64,000 nucleotides of DNA. Origin: Sciurus carolinensis. Taxonomy: Eukaryota > Chordata > Mammalia > Rodentia > Sciuridae. The notes below the pieces were generated by a model, which worked only from the letters and a program-made list of their open reading frames with translations, was not told where the DNA came from and searched no databases. A program made the translations under genes and the position numbers. The DNA lies in contig NC_062222.1 in assembly GCF_902686445.1 (NCBI RefSeq), positions 46,791,292 to 46,855,291 of the forward strand, in the 5' to 3' direction. Below, in pieces: positions 26,965 through 38,059 of the stretch (position 1 is its first letter; every line of letters begins with the position of its first letter).

Positions 26965-27442
26965 CTGAAAGAGAAGGCATAATGCACAAATAAGTCTTTG
27001 TTTTAGAACAATAAGAACATTTCCCAACACACAGGAAACTAACTCAGTTTTTACAATATAGTAGTGGACATCTAGCTTTTTGAGTGACTCCCTTAAACTC
27101 ACACCATTCTCACTGAGGGAACTTCTCCTCTGCTTCATCTCTCATTTCATGGGACCAAAGAAACAGGCAGGCATGCTCCTCTCCCTCTGTGCCAGCTGGA
27201 CTGGAACCCAGGTCAATGTCTTTGGTGAAACTATATCAGCAAAGTTCATGCAAAGATTCAGGGGATGCTGGAACTCCTCAGCAAGGCTGGGGAGGTGGAG
27301 GAGGTAATGTCCAGGGTGTGTTTGGGATTCAGCTTGACCTCCCTGTTGCTACCTTGAGGTTTAGCCTCCAGTATGTTCCTGAGCAATCCTGGTCTGTTTT
27401 GCCCACATTGTTTCCCTGCATGCTATACACAAACAAAACCAC

Positions 27443-27585
27443 TGCATATGGTGCTTCACGACTATAATCCCAGCTCCCTGGGAAGCTGAGGCAGGAGGAT
27501 TGCAAATCTGAGGTCAGTCTTAGCAGTTAAGCAAGACAGCATCTCAAAATAAAATATGAAAAGGGTTGGGGATGTGGCTCAGAAC
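27443..27585 (+). mobile_element. B1-ID composite SINE
   Basis: 'ggtgcttcacgactataatc', 'gaagctgaggcaggaggatt', linker 'atctcaaaataaaatat', ID part 'gggttggggatgtggctcag'. Confidence 0.9.
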
Positions 27586-27595
27586 ACTTCTAGGG

Positions 27596-28000
27596 TTGGA
27601 GAAGCTGCTAACAGCAGCAGGTGAAACCAACGAAAGATTTTCATATTCTTGAACATATACTGAAATCTTGATTTAAATCCTATCCCTGCTGACCAACTAG
27701 AGCTACCACTTGTTATACTACCCCTCTTCTCTACAGTTATGTAGTGGTTCCACCTAAACAACTTAAGCTTCCTTCTCCAAAGTTTTATTATAAAAATATT
27801 TTTAGTTCCAAGCCTAGCCAACACTTTTCCAACTGCTCTCTAGCTTTGCTGCTGGTACTTATAGAAATCTGTCCTAGGATCTGGTCCTTTTTTCTGGCAA
27901 GCACATGTATTAGCTTAATAAATCCTTCTATTTCAGAGATACCTTTGTCTCAAGAGTTTTGGTGTAGCACTAGGAACATTTCAGGAAAAAAAAAATCTCT
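27596..28000 (+). repeat. possible LTR fragment
   Basis: The 3' part 'agcttaataaatccttctat' and 'acctttgtctcaagagtttt' has the look of an LTR R/U5 region. No clear 5' boundary or target duplication. Confidence 0.3.
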
Positions 28001-28940
28001 TGTAAGTTTTTTAACCTTAATGTGCTTTTGCACAGCTTCTCACATAGCCTATCTTTACTTACTTTTTTTTTAAACTCAGCTTTAGTGTAATCCAGGTGTT
28101 AAGAAAGCAAATTCATTGAGCAATAAGCAGAAAACTGCTGCTAGGTAGGGACTTCTCTTTCTATCATTTTTTTCCTACCGAATATTACATTACATATAAT
28201 AAAGTCCAGGAAAATGCTGGATGTATATTTTCTCCTGGTCAGGTGATTGCTTGGCTGCATTTAACCTCAGCTTTTTCAGCAACATTAATAAGTAGGCCAA
28301 CAGGAACACTGCTAGTAAAATCAGGATGAACCCGATTGCCTGCCTCCTATCTGATGCTCTGTGGTTCTTTTGTTCTAGGAGGCAGCACGTCAAGTCTACA
28401 CCTGGGTCTGTTCCCATGATTTGGCTGTTTGGGTTCCTGTTCGTCAGCTGGAGTGAGATCATTTTTACAAGAATTGCTAAATAATTCAACCCACACAATG
28501 GGCAAAACGGTGACAAGCTCAGAACACTCTTTTCAAGCCCAAATTAAACACAAGCAAATTCCACCCACAGAGTCTCTTAAAAAAAAAAAAAAAAAAAGTA
28601 GCACACTAATTGTTTTATCTGACTTTCCAAATGTCATTTAAAAATTTACATCTTAATGTAAATTTTACATTTAAATTGGCTTCTTAAAATATTACTGTAA
28701 AAAGAAATCAACTGAATATGGTTTCTCAGATGAGGTTCTACATTATACTGTATGCAAATATATGAACAGCACAAGACTGACAAGAAACACTTTTAAGAAG
28801 CTAATGACAGTATTGAATTTTTCATGTATTCTTGAGCACTATTTACTGAGATCTCCAGTAAAGTGTTTTCTCTAGGTCCAAAGAGCCCCTTTACCTAAAT
28901 CTTAGAGAAAAGCCTTAATTTCTGCTCTCTGCTGTCAAAG
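28001..28940. other. intron 3, unassigned stretch
   Basis: Contains an A-run (28579-28597) and an unassigned open frame on - at 28190-28516. That frame has a strongly hydrophobic stretch (GFILILLAVFLLAYLLMLLK), but it shows no splice context or recognisable family. Confidence 0.3.
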
Positions 28941-29017
28941 GTCTTTAAATTATTATTATTATTTTTTTTTTGGAAAAAATCAGGGTAAACATGGATCATT
29001 ATTTTTACCTCTCTTGT

Positions 29018-29075
29018 TTTATTCATTTAACAAATACTTACAGAGTACCTACCACCAGGCAAGCGCTGCTCAGTC
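29018..29075 (-). repeat. L2 3' end
   Basis: 'ttcatttaacaaatacttac' and 'gagtacctaccaccaggca' are the reverse complement of the L2 tail. Confidence 0.65.
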
Positions 29076-29554
29076 AACCCCATCTGAGTTTTAGGTGTGC
29101 ATGGTCCTGTTCCTAGAAGCTCAGGAAGGCAAGCCTGCCCTGTGGGTAAGGCACAGGGACAGAGACACCCAGTCTCCGTGCCTGGGGTGGGTGGTCGGGG
29201 AGAGGCATCTGTCTGGTATGGGGATGAAGTACTGCCACAAGGCTACAAAAACTTACTTTCTGATCCATGTTTTAGCAGCAGAAAGCTCCCCGTGCAGTTC
29301 AATCTAAGACAACCAACACGCCTTTCCTGTCTCTCACCTCCTTTCTCCTTCCGCCCACTCCCTCATTCCAGCCACAGAGGAGTCTGCCCCCACCTCACGG
29401 CCTCCCGGGAGCTTCTACTCATCTGCACTCATCTCCTTGTCTTCACTCACACGTGACCTCGTGAGGCCCCCACCCTCCGGCCAGTACCACCCCCAACTCC
29501 TCTCTCTCCAGAACAATTATCTCATATAAAGTATAATTTATTGCTTTATCTTAG

Positions 29555-29690
29555 TTCTTTCCTCTCTAAAATGCAAGCTCCATAAGGGCAGGAGTTTTTC
29601 TCTCTTGATTCTACCTCTGGCATCCACAAGGGTGCCTGGCCATAGTTAGGAACTCAACAAATATTTGCTGAATGAATAAATTCTTTAATT
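29555..29690 (+). repeat. L2 3' end
   Basis: 'gcaagctccataagggcagg', 'gtgcctggccatagttagga' and 'caacaaatatttgctgaat' match the L2 tail. Confidence 0.78.
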
Positions 29691-30054
29691 TCTATTTCTC
29701 TAACTTCTGAGTATATCCCTTAATTGGTTCTAAACTTGGATAAGAAAGAAAAATGTTTATTTCCTTTTCAAAACTGCAACAGTAATCTAACTTTTAAATA
29801 AGTTTACACTAGGCATTTAGTATTATAATAAAATAGCTGCAAATTAACTCATCTGTATCTGTAGCTCTGGAGTTGGGCTGGGGAAAATTATTCTTTATTT
29901 TAGGGACAACTGGTCTAAAACATTTCAAACCATGAGAACAAAACAGCCATACCCTAAATTTTAAAAGTCTAAATAATAAATCACTTCTGGTAGTATAAAA
30001 ATATATATGTATGTTGTTTTTCCTCATAATGAATTTTATCAAAAAAAATACTAA

Positions 30055-30167
30055 GGGCTGGGGCTATGTCTCAGTGGCAGATTGCTTGCCTAACACATGT
30101 GATGTTCTGGGTTCAATCCTCAGTGGCACCACATAAAAATAAATAAATAAAATAAAAGTATTTTGTC
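30055..30167 (+). mobile_element. ID SINE
   Basis: 'gggctggggctatgtctcag', B-box region 'ctgggttcaatcctcag', A-rich tail with (AAAT)n. Confidence 0.9.
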
Positions 30168-30187
30168 CATCTACAACAACAACAAAT

Positions 30188-30395
30188 CAGGCTGAACTAG
30201 AATGTGGTAGTGCATGCCTGTAATCCCAGAACCCTGGAGGCTGCGAGGAGGATCACAAGCAGGAGAATCACAAGTTCAAGGTCAGCCTCAACAACTTAGT
30301 GAGACCCTGTCTCAAAAAAAAGTGGGGGGGGGGGGCTGGGGATGGAGGGAGGTGTTAAAGAACCTCTGGGTTTAATCCTCAGTTCCTAACAACAA
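30188..30395 (+). mobile_element. B1-ID composite SINE
   Basis: 'gtggtagtgcatgcctgtaa', 'gaccctgtctcaaaaaaaag', a G-run, then 'ggctggggatggagggaggt' and 'ctctgggtttaatcctcag'. The B1 part contains an extra 'aggatcacaagcagg' repeat. Confidence 0.87.
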
Positions 30396-30480
30396 CAATA
30401 AAATCCCCAAACACAACAAATACTAGGCTGTAATTGCTTTAAAAAAAAGATAAATATACTATTCGTGTATTTTTAAACAG

Positions 30481-30604
30481 TATTTTTAGTTGTAGATGGA
30501 CACAGTACCTTTATTTTATTTGTTTTTATGTGATGCTGAGGATCGTACCCAGTGCCTCACACATGCAAGGCTAGCACTCCATCACTGAGCTACAGCCCCA
30601 GTCC
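30481..30604 (-). mobile_element. ID SINE
   Basis: Minus-strand ID 'gatgctgaggatcgtaccca' to 'cactgagctacagccccag'. Confidence 0.87.
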
Positions 30605-30803
30605 AACTGTTGGTGTATTTTTTTATTCACTAGCTATTTTAATCATCAAAGCTACATTTCATTTCCTAATTGTTCAAATTTTCCTGAAAATTTAAAAATT
30701 AAATTACTAAAATTTTTCAAGTGAAAAAAATTTCAAGTAAGTTTATTAAGTAATTGAAACTTACGTGAAACTTATTCCATAATTTTTTTGAAGTTACATT
30801 TTT

Positions 30804-31607
30804 TTTTATAATCTTTATTTTTTTATTTAGATTCATTGTACACAAATGGGGTAAAACCTTTAATTTCTATGGTTTTACATGAAGTAGAGTCACACCGTTT
30901 GTGTAATCATACATGTACATAGGGTAATGATGTTTGTCTCATTCTGTTGTCTTTCCTTCCCTCCCAACCCCCTTCCAACCCTTCATTTTCCTCTATACAA
31001 TCCATCCTTCCTCCATTCTTGCCTCCCCCCACCCCATTAAGTATCATCATTCACTTAGCAGAGAAATCATTTGGTCTTTGGTTTTTTGAGATTGGCTTAT
31101 TTCACTTAGCATGATATTCTCCAACTCCATCCATTTACCTGCAAATGCCATAATTTTATTCTTCTTTATGACTGAATAATATTCCATTGTCTATATATAT
31201 ATCACAATTTCTTTATCCATTCATCAATTGAAGGGCATCTATGTTGGTTCCACAACCTAACTATTGTGAATTGAGTTGCTATAAACATTGATGTGACTGA
31301 GTCTCTGTAGTACGCCAATTTTAAGTCCTTTGGGTATAGGCCTAGGAGTGGGATAGCTGGGTCAAATGGTGGTTCCCTTTCAAGTTTCCTAAGGAATCTC
31401 CACATCACTTTCCAGAGTGGCTGCACTAATTTGCAACCCAACCAGCAACATATGAGTGTGCCGTTTTTCCCCACATCCTCACCAACACCTATTGTTGCTT
31501 GTGTTCTTGATATTCGCCATTCTAATTGGGGCGAGATGGAATCTTAGGGTAGTTTTGATTTACATTTCTCTTATTACTAGAGATATTGAAACCTTTTTAA
31601 TGTATCT
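30804..31607 (-). mobile_element. L1-H1: L1 3' end
   Basis: Minus-strand L1 tail with 3'UTR lacking TTAGGG repeats, and the ORF2 C-terminus (encoding [16 protein letters not shown] and [11 protein letters not shown]). It is more diverged than L1-E/F. It shares one target duplication with L1-H2: GAAGTTACATTTTT at 30790-30803 and 31828-31841. Confidence 0.88.
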
Positions 31608-31827
31608 GTTTTTTTAATTCATTTTTATTGTAAACAAATGGGATACATCTTGTTTCTCTCTGTATGTACATGAGGTAGAGGCATACCATTTGTGTAATCA
31701 TACATTTACATAGGGTAATGATGTTTGATTCATTCTGTTATTTTTCCTTCCCCCCACCTCTCCCACCCCTCTTTTTCCTCTATATAGTCCATCCTTCCTC
31801 CATCCTTGCCCCACTCCCACCCACCAT
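31608..31827 (-). mobile_element. L1-H2: short L1 3'UTR joined to L1-H1
   Basis: A second L1 3'-terminal segment with only 3'UTR sequence (tail 'attgtaaacaaatgggatac' on +), directly abutting L1-H1. No target duplication separates the two. Confidence 0.88.
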
Positions 31828-31944
31828 GAAGTTACATTTTTAAATAGTATAGATATGTTTCTAGAAAAGTAAAAAACCAAAACAAAGTCTCAGAAGAATA
31901 TAGAGAAGCCTCTGGACAAAGTTGCGAAATGCACATGTATCTAC

Positions 31945-32115
31945 CTGTTGTGAAGATGGCTGCAGTTTTGACACCTTTGTCTTCATCTTGTATGTCCTGA
32001 AGGAACGAACCAACTGTTGACAACATTGGTCTGACTACAAATTGACAGCGCTCTTTCCTGGATGGCAAAGTCAGTGTTATCAAGGGAAGACCGTGTCTAT
32101 AATTAACTGTAATGT
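31945..32115 (-). CDS. MCUB: MCUB exon 3, N-terminal domain
   Basis: 171 nt after acceptor CCCTCAACAG, donor ACAG|GTAGAT. Codons give ITVNYRHGLPLITLTLPSRK, ERCQFVVRPMLSTVGSFLQD and IQDEDKGVKTAAIFTT. The LPSR-ERC signature of the uniporter N-terminal domain is clear. The codon for Asp is split across the exon 2/3 join (G|AC), and the 3' end leaves one base for exon 4. Confidence 0.96.
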
Positions 32116-32229
32116 CTGTTGAGGGGGGGAAAAAAAGAGATGGAAATAGAGGAATGGATAAAACAGACTTAAAAAGACAAGAATTCTAAAGGGAATACTT
32201 AAATATATAATTCATAAGTCTCTGAATTT

Positions 32230-32300
32230 GGGCTGGGGATGGAGCTGACTGGTAGGGTACTTGCTTAACCCTGAGTTCCATCCCCAATTTGAGAGGGCAG
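32230..32300 (+). mobile_element. ID SINE remnant
   Basis: 'gggctggggatggagctgac' and 'taaccctgagttccatcccc': an ID body missing its middle. Confidence 0.75.
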
Positions 32301-32718
32301 GGAGAGTGGGAGAGAGAGAAAGGAAGAAGTCTCTGAATTCCCATAAAATTGTGCCTTCCTGGAATAGCGCCTTCAATGTCCTACAGTCTACATAGGCCCC
32401 ACCATTCTGTAACTTTTTGCTATTACTTGTACCACACTGTACTGTAATGATCTGCTTAATGTCTTCACAGGAAGAGTTAAGTTTTTGAGAGCAGAAACTT
32501 TCTCACTCATCTCTAACTCCTCTGATTGCTAGGGTGGCAGTTTGCCAAAACATGTCACTGGAGATGTTATGTGAGCAGAAAAGAGAAAAACTGAACCTAG
32601 TAGTAGTGGGCCAGGTAGAGGTGCAGGAAAAGCCTGTTTGCTCAAACCCTTCCACTCCCACTTTATTTGAAGGAATGGAAATCAGTTCAGGAATCAGAGA
32701 AGTGAGAGGTGAACTTAC

Positions 32719-32794
32719 CATCGGGTGGCTCCACTGTGCTATAAAGGTGCCGTGGGGAGTAGTTCAGATTTTCATGCAGCTTCACACAAAAAAC
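32719..32794 (-). CDS. MCUB: MCUB exon 2
   Basis: 76 nt between acceptor TTTCTCACAG and donor GATG|GTAAGT. It encodes VFCVKLHENLNYSPRHLYST, VEPPD plus one base. The frame joins exon 3 (PPD-D-ITV). This lies just after the presequence, so conservation is lower and the call rests mainly on splice signals and phase. Exon 1 is not found in 32.8-64 kb. Confidence 0.88.
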
Positions 32795-32935
32795 CTGTGA
32801 GAAAGATTGTTTTCTTTTAAAAAAAAGTTGGAAAGCTGAAATAAGTGTCTTTACTAGGAGGTCATTTTAATCTTATATGTAAGAACAATGAAAATTTCAA
32901 CTTCCATATATATCCAGGTAAAAGCACTGAGAAAA

Positions 32936-33146
32936 CCCAGTGTGGTGGCACATGCCCATAAACCCAAAGGCCTGGGAGGCTGAGGCAGGATGGTCACAAG
33001 TTCAAAACTAGCCAAAGCAACTTAGTGAGGCCCTAAGCAACTTAACAAGACACTGCCTCAAAATAAAAAAATAAAAAGGGCTGGAATATAGCTCAATGAT
33101 AAAACACCCCTGGGTTCAATTCCCAGTGCCAAAAAAAAAAAAAAAG
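32936..33146 (+). mobile_element. B1-ID composite SINE
   Basis: 'cagtgtggtggcacatgccc', 'gaggcaggatggtcacaag', linker 'actgcctcaaaataaaaaaa', ID tail 'gggctggaatatagctcaat', poly(A). Confidence 0.93.
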
Positions 33147-33163
33147 ACCTTACAGAAGTTCAT

Positions 33164-33512
33164 TGCTATGGTTTAGGTAAGCAATCCTCAGAGGGCCATG
33201 TGTCCACCTTGTACCACTGGGAGGTAGTGGAAACTTCAAGAGGTGGGGTCTAGTGGGAGGTCTTAGGTCATCAGAGGCGTGCCCTGGAAGGGGATTGTGG
33301 GACCCTGGTCTTTCCCTCTTTCAAATCCTGGCCATAAGGTGAGCAGCTTGCTCCCCCATAGACTCCTGCCATGATGTACTGTGGTGCCACAGACCCAAAA
33401 GCAACAGGTCCAATCCACAATGAACTGAAACCTCCAAAATTATGAGCCAAAATAAACATTTTCTTCTGATAAATTTATTTGTTTTGTTACACTAACAGAA
33501 AGCTAACACTCA
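33164..33512 (+). mobile_element. MaLR LTR (MST/MLT1A-type)
   Basis: TGCTATGGTTTAGG start, 'caagaggtggggtctagtgg', 'actcctgccatgatgtactg', 'atgagccaaaataaac' and end 'aaagctaacactca'. Confidence 0.87.
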
Positions 33513-33699
33513 CTAAACCTTTTTGGCATTTGTATGCTTGCTAGTATATATGCTGTAGCAGGAATACATTGGATAAGGTTCTCAAACTGGGATGTGAGGT
33601 ACCCTAAAAATCCTAGAATTCCATGAGAATTTTTAAACATGGAGTTTCCTTCTAGGTGATGATCTAAAACCAAGAAGTACAAGCATACGCATTCTACCT

Positions 33700-33862
33700 A
33701 CTTAATTCTCAAAGTATAGTTCCAGTCAGAAGCATCAGCATGTCCTTGGAGCTGAATAGAAATGCATAAGAATCTCATATTCAATCCAGACTTAGGGAAT
33801 TAGAATCTGCATTCCAACAAAATCCCTAGGCTATTTCCATGCACATTAAGATTTGATAAACA
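33700..33862. repeat. MER5-type hAT-Charlie remnant
   Basis: 'ttctcaaagtatagttccag', 'aagcatcagcatgtccttgg' and 'atgcacattaagattt' match a MER5A-like miniature element. It carries the ID at 33865. Confidence 0.75.
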
Positions 33863-33864
33863 GA

Positions 33865-33957
33865 GGCTGGGGAGATAGCTCAGTTGGTTGAGTGCTTGCC
33901 TTGCAAGCACAAGGCCCTGGGTTCGATGCCCAGCACCCCCCAAAAAAAAAGAAAAAA
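33865..33957 (+). mobile_element. ID SINE, near-consensus
   Basis: Intact-looking tRNA-like promoter: A-box region TAGCTCAGTTGGTTGAG and B box GGGTTCGATGCCC. Target duplication AAGATTTGATAA at 33848-33859 and 33958-33969. Confidence 0.94.
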
Positions 33958-33984
33958 AAGATTTGATAACATTGCTTTGGCTTT

Positions 33985-34175
33985 GTCTGTCCAATATTGT
34001 AGCTACAAGTCACCACATGGCCATTTAAATTGAGCTTTACACAAAAAATTCAGTTCCTGGGTGATCTCTGCCACATTTCAAATACTCAAAAGCTCCATTT
34101 GCCTACTAGCTCCCCCATAAGCAGAGATAATAGAGCAGTTCCCTCATCACAGAAAGTTCTACTGGACAGCATTGA
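33985..34175. repeat. hAT-type miniature DNA transposon remnant
   Basis: 'ctgtccaatattgtagctac', 'attcagttcctgggtgatct', 'cacatttcaaatactcaaa' and 'agttctactggacagcattg' give inverted-repeat ends of a MER-type hAT element. Confidence 0.65.
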
Positions 34176-34545
34176 TGAATCTACATCTGAATGGCCACCT
34201 TACTATGGCACCTATATTTACGGTTTGCACTGGTTTTTGTGTTTACGACTATATGATCCTTATGAGGGCCAACTGACATCATCAAGGTTCACAATATGAA
34301 CAAAGATATTGTGGTAGTAGATTGAAGAATCGATTCATAGGCATTTGGAACTCAAAGAATTTGGGCCAGAAGAATTAATATAGTTATAACCTGGTGGTTG
34401 TTTCATATCAATTTACTTTTAAAAAATGCACTGTCTTCTAGTAGTTTATAAGCAATAAACTTGTAACTATGCAATAAAGAATTATTAATTACATTTCTCA
34501 ATGTAATCTTCAGGATTTGAGGGTACATTATTAAGATAATAAATC

Positions 34546-34930
34546 AGTAGTCAGGGTATGAGGGGGTCCCTCAAAAGCTCATGTGTGAGATAATGCAAGA
34601 AAGTTCACAGGTAAAACAAATGTGTTATGAGAGTCTTAACCTAATCAGTGCATTCATATTTTGATATGGATTAACTGGGTGATAACTATAGGTCAGTAAG
34701 TTTGGCTGGAGGACGTAGGTCACTGGGGATGTGCCTCTGAGGTATATTTTTTGTCTCTGGAGAGCAGAATGCTCTGTTTCCTGGTGGGCATGTCCTGAGT
34801 TGCCCCATTTTGGGCCCAGAGCAATAGAGTCAGCAATCTATGGATTGAGGCCTCTGAAACCATGATTGCCAAATAAACTTTTTCTCCTCTAAAATTGTTC
34901 TTGTCAGGTCTTTTGATCACAGCAGCAAAA
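34546..34930 (+). mobile_element. rodent MaLR LTR
   Basis: 'gtcttaacctaatcagtgca', 'ggattgaggcctctgaaacc', 'gccaaataaactttttctcc' and 'cttttgatcacagcagcaaa'. Same family as 51747-52192. Confidence 0.82.
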
Positions 34931-34934
34931 AAGA

Positions 34935-35415
34935 AAAAAAAAAGGATTAAAAATAGGGTACATACACTATTAACAAAAATAAAAATGATACTGACTCAAA
35001 TGATGTTTCATTGTGTTCAAAATCAAGAGTCTTATCAGTATATCGAACAAAATATTCAAATACATATTTCTAGTATTAAACACATCATAGGCAGTTAGTT
35101 GCAGCAAAACATCGTCTGTCACATTAATTTAAGGCTGTTCATTTGAATTTGATTTCTAAAATTATAACTCACTACCAAGATGAGAAAGAAAATAGATGCA
35201 GCTCCCCGTTAATAAATGTACATAAGGAGTCTCCAAGTTTGGATAATGAATACTGCGATGCCATTACTTTTAGTGAAATCACATAAAATAGAAAAATTTA
35301 TCCATTGCAAACACATCAGATTATCAAGATTTAAAAAAAAATAGTTCAATGATACAAATGATTCTGCATGTATAAAAGTCAAATACAGAAGCACTGGTGA
35401 TGGGGTGGGGTTAAA
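34935..35415. other. intron 1, unassigned
   Basis: A/T-rich sequence; nothing recognised. Confidence 0.4.
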
Positions 35416-35419
35416 ATTA

Positions 35420-35630
35420 TGCTGGATGTAGTCGTGCACACCTGCAATCCCAGTGGCTTGGGGGGCCGAGGCAGGAGGATGGCAAGTTCAAAGACAGTCT
35501 CAGCAACTTAGTGAGGCCCGAAGCAACTCAGTAAGACCCTGTCTCAAAATAAAATTCAAAAAGGGCTGGGGATGTGGTTCAGTGGTTAAGCGCCCCTGGG
35601 TTCAATGCCTGGTACCAAAAAAAAAAAAAA
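35420..35630 (+). mobile_element. B1-ID composite SINE
   Basis: 'tgctggatgtagtcgtgcac', 'gaggcaggaggatggcaagt', 'cctgtctcaaaataaaattc', ID tail 'gggctggggatgtggttcag', poly(A). Confidence 0.94.
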
Positions 35631-35963
35631 TTAAAGCCCCTCCCTTTACTTCTCCACAGTCCCACAGCTTTCCCCAGAGGTAGTCGCTTTTAATTAGTGG
35701 TTTAGTTCGTATCCTTTCAGACTTCTTTCTGTAAATTACTGCCTTTACGTGTTTAAATTCTATGCTAGAGTCTGCATAATGCTCAAGACAGTGTGTATTG
35801 ATTCTGGATGCTAGCAACCTAACTCCCGATCACAGTAGTACCTGGCTTTTACTGTGCTGGTGATGTTTCTCGGCTACTACTGAGGAAGTCATTTTAAAAG
35901 GCATCTACCTGACAACCAGAAAATGCTGAAAGAAGGTAGAGTGGCCAGAGAAAAATAGCAGGG

Positions 35964-36148
35964 CTTTCTCAAGCTTTTGCATGTCTTAAGAATCACATGA
36001 AGGGCTTGAAACATTCCTGTGCACCAGCCTCAGGGATTTATTTGTTTGTTTGTTTTTCTAATAGGTCTGAGGAAGGGATGTGAGAATCTGCAATTTTTAA
36101 AATAAGCTCCAAGGTGATACTGAAGTTTTAAGTTTGAGAACCACACTG
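35964..36148. repeat. MER5-type hAT-Charlie remnant
   Basis: 'cttaagaatcacatgaaggg', 'gatgtgagaatctgcaattt' and 'ttaagtttgagaaccacact' match MER5A. Confidence 0.78.
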
Positions 36149-36389
36149 AGTAGCTGGGCTCTCGTAGATCCTCCACACCCTTTAGGGCACTATGCTAAAT
36201 TTCTGCATGGAATCAGAATTTTGAATTCCAAATTTTAGTGCCTGGTCAAGAGCTGCTGCCTCAATTGGTATCCAGATATCAGAGCAAAAGATGACTCAGC
36301 TTTTCTTTTATCATATAACTGCAAAATAAAATTCTAATCATTTCACAGCTGTACTTAAAACCCCTTAGCCTTCAACGTCTTATATGAAG

Positions 36390-36535
36390 TAGAAAGAACT
36401 GTGACGCTGGAATTGACAAGGCAGGTTCTAAACTCAATTCAGTCACTTATCTTCTGGGAGATCACAGATGAAGTCATTTTCATTTGACCTCTCTGTGCTG
36501 CTGTTTTCTCAAGACTTTAAATGGGCGTTTCAGTC
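36390..36535 (+). repeat. MIR SINE, left part
   Basis: 'cagtcacttatcttctggga' and 'acctctctgtgctgctgttt' are MIR core text. It stops where the MLT1 begins and resumes at about 36877. Confidence 0.72.
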
Positions 36536-36876
36536 TGTAGAGTGCTTTGATAAAATACCATAAACTGGGTGACTGACACAAAATGAAAATTTATTTCTGT
36601 TCTGGAGGTTGGGAAGGCAAAGATCAAGGTCCTCACAGATTCAGTGTTTGGTAAGGGTTTCTTTTTGGTTCACAAATGGTGTCTTCTGTGTCCTCCCACG
36701 GTGGAAGGCACTTGGAGACTCTCAGGAGCTCTTTATAAGGGCCCTACTCTCATTCACAAGGGCTATGATTTCATGACCCAATCAACTTCCAAAGGTCTCA
36801 CCTCCTAATACCACTAGTTGCAATCAGGCCTCTACATATGAATTTTGGGAGATACAAAGATTCAGAAAGCAATGGA
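36536..36876 (-). mobile_element. MLT1 LTR (MaLR)
   Basis: 'gataaaataccataaactgg', 'tctggaggttgggaaggcaa' and 'catatgaattttgggagata' are the reverse complement of an MLT1 LTR. Confidence 0.82.
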
Positions 36877-36955
36877 AATAACAGTATCTGTCTTACAGAG
36901 CTGATATGAAGATAAAATGAAACAAACTCCTAAGTAGCAGGTATAGTTTATGAGT
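36877..36955 (+). repeat. MIR SINE, right part
   Basis: 'ggaaataacagtatctgtct' and 'acagagctgatatgaagat' continue the MIR split by the MLT1. Confidence 0.65.
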
Positions 36956-37164
36956 CCAGCAGGTACACTGTGGACCAATCACCTCCAAAGCTTTGTCTGT
37001 GTCCTCACAGGCACTCAGTAAAGGAACTTAGGTCTCAGCTAAAGGAGCTATTTGCTCATTAACTCATTAAAGTGACTTTCTCTATTCAATTCTGCCTAAC
37101 AAAATCCTTTCTCTCAAGATCCAACTTTAATGCCATTTCTTCCTTCTAAGTTTGATGGTGGTCC

Positions 37165-37245
37165 ATTAGAAAGAACAGGTTTTGCAATCAGAACCAGGCT
37201 GGAATCCCAGCTTCAAGATACCCAGCAGCTATGATCCTTGATAGG
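37165..37245 (+). repeat. MIR SINE fragment
   Basis: 'ggttttgcaatcagaaccag' and 'gctggaatcccagcttcaa' resemble the MIR 5' region. Confidence 0.55.
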
Positions 37246-37249
37246 TAGA

Positions 37250-37860
37250 GGAGGGCTCAGGAAGACATGGGTTATAAGAAAAAGAAGAGAGTAAGGTGGG
37301 CAGTGAAAAAGTGAGCCAGGGCATAAATGTGGAAGAGATCTCTTTGAACTTCACAGTAAAAGGAAAGCAGGTGTGAAAACCTTCGATACCAAGATGCAGT
37401 CATTTATGTCAATCCCAAACAAAATGGAGCCAGGAGGCCAGGAAGGGTCATCACACACGTATGCCTATGAGGTAGACTGTGCAAGGAACTCCTTGAAACT
37501 CTAGAGTCCCACATGAGCCGCTTTCACAGGGATACTTGCCTGACAATGGCCATGTCCATCAGTGAGCTGGTGCTGATTCCTGCAAAAAGGCCCTGGAACC
37601 TAAGGTCTTTGTTTCAAAATGGCCTAAGCAGATCTCTCCTTTTTGTCTTTAAGAGTGCCCCTTCTGCCCCAACTCCCTTGGATGTGCCTACGGTCTGCAA
37701 CAGCATGTGTAACCTGGATTGCAATGCCTTGCTATTCCAAATAAACTCTTTGCTTTGGGGAGTCAGTTGGTCTGTCACTCATTTTAAGTTGATGGAGGCA
37801 GTAGTAGAGAGATACAAAACGATCACATGTTGGGCCAATGAATAAGATTTTCATGGGCTT
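37250..37860 (+). repeat. possible ERV1-type LTR
   Basis: AATAAA at 37740-37745 followed by 'ctctttgctttggggagtca' and 'gttggtctgtcactcatttt', as in an LTR 3' end. An open frame at 37513-37845 crosses it, but I see no gene family. Limits uncertain. Confidence 0.45.
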
Positions 37861-37877
37861 CTAGATCTATGTCATAT

Positions 37878-38055
37878 TTTTAAAAATTATTTATTTTTGT
37901 GATACTGGGGATTAAATTCAAGGTTGTTTTACCAGCTACATTCTCAGCCCTTTTTTTTATTTTGAGATAGGGTCTCACTAAGCTGCCGAGGCTATCCACC
38001 TACCTCAGCCTCCTGAGTTTTCAGGATTACAGGCATGCACCACCATACCCAGCTC
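37878..38055 (-). mobile_element. B1-ID composite SINE
   Basis: Minus strand: ID 'gatactggggattaaattca', linker 'tattttgagatagggtctca', B1 'cctcagcctcctgagttttc' and 'acaggcatgcaccaccatac'. Confidence 0.92.
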
Positions 38056-38059
38056 TATG

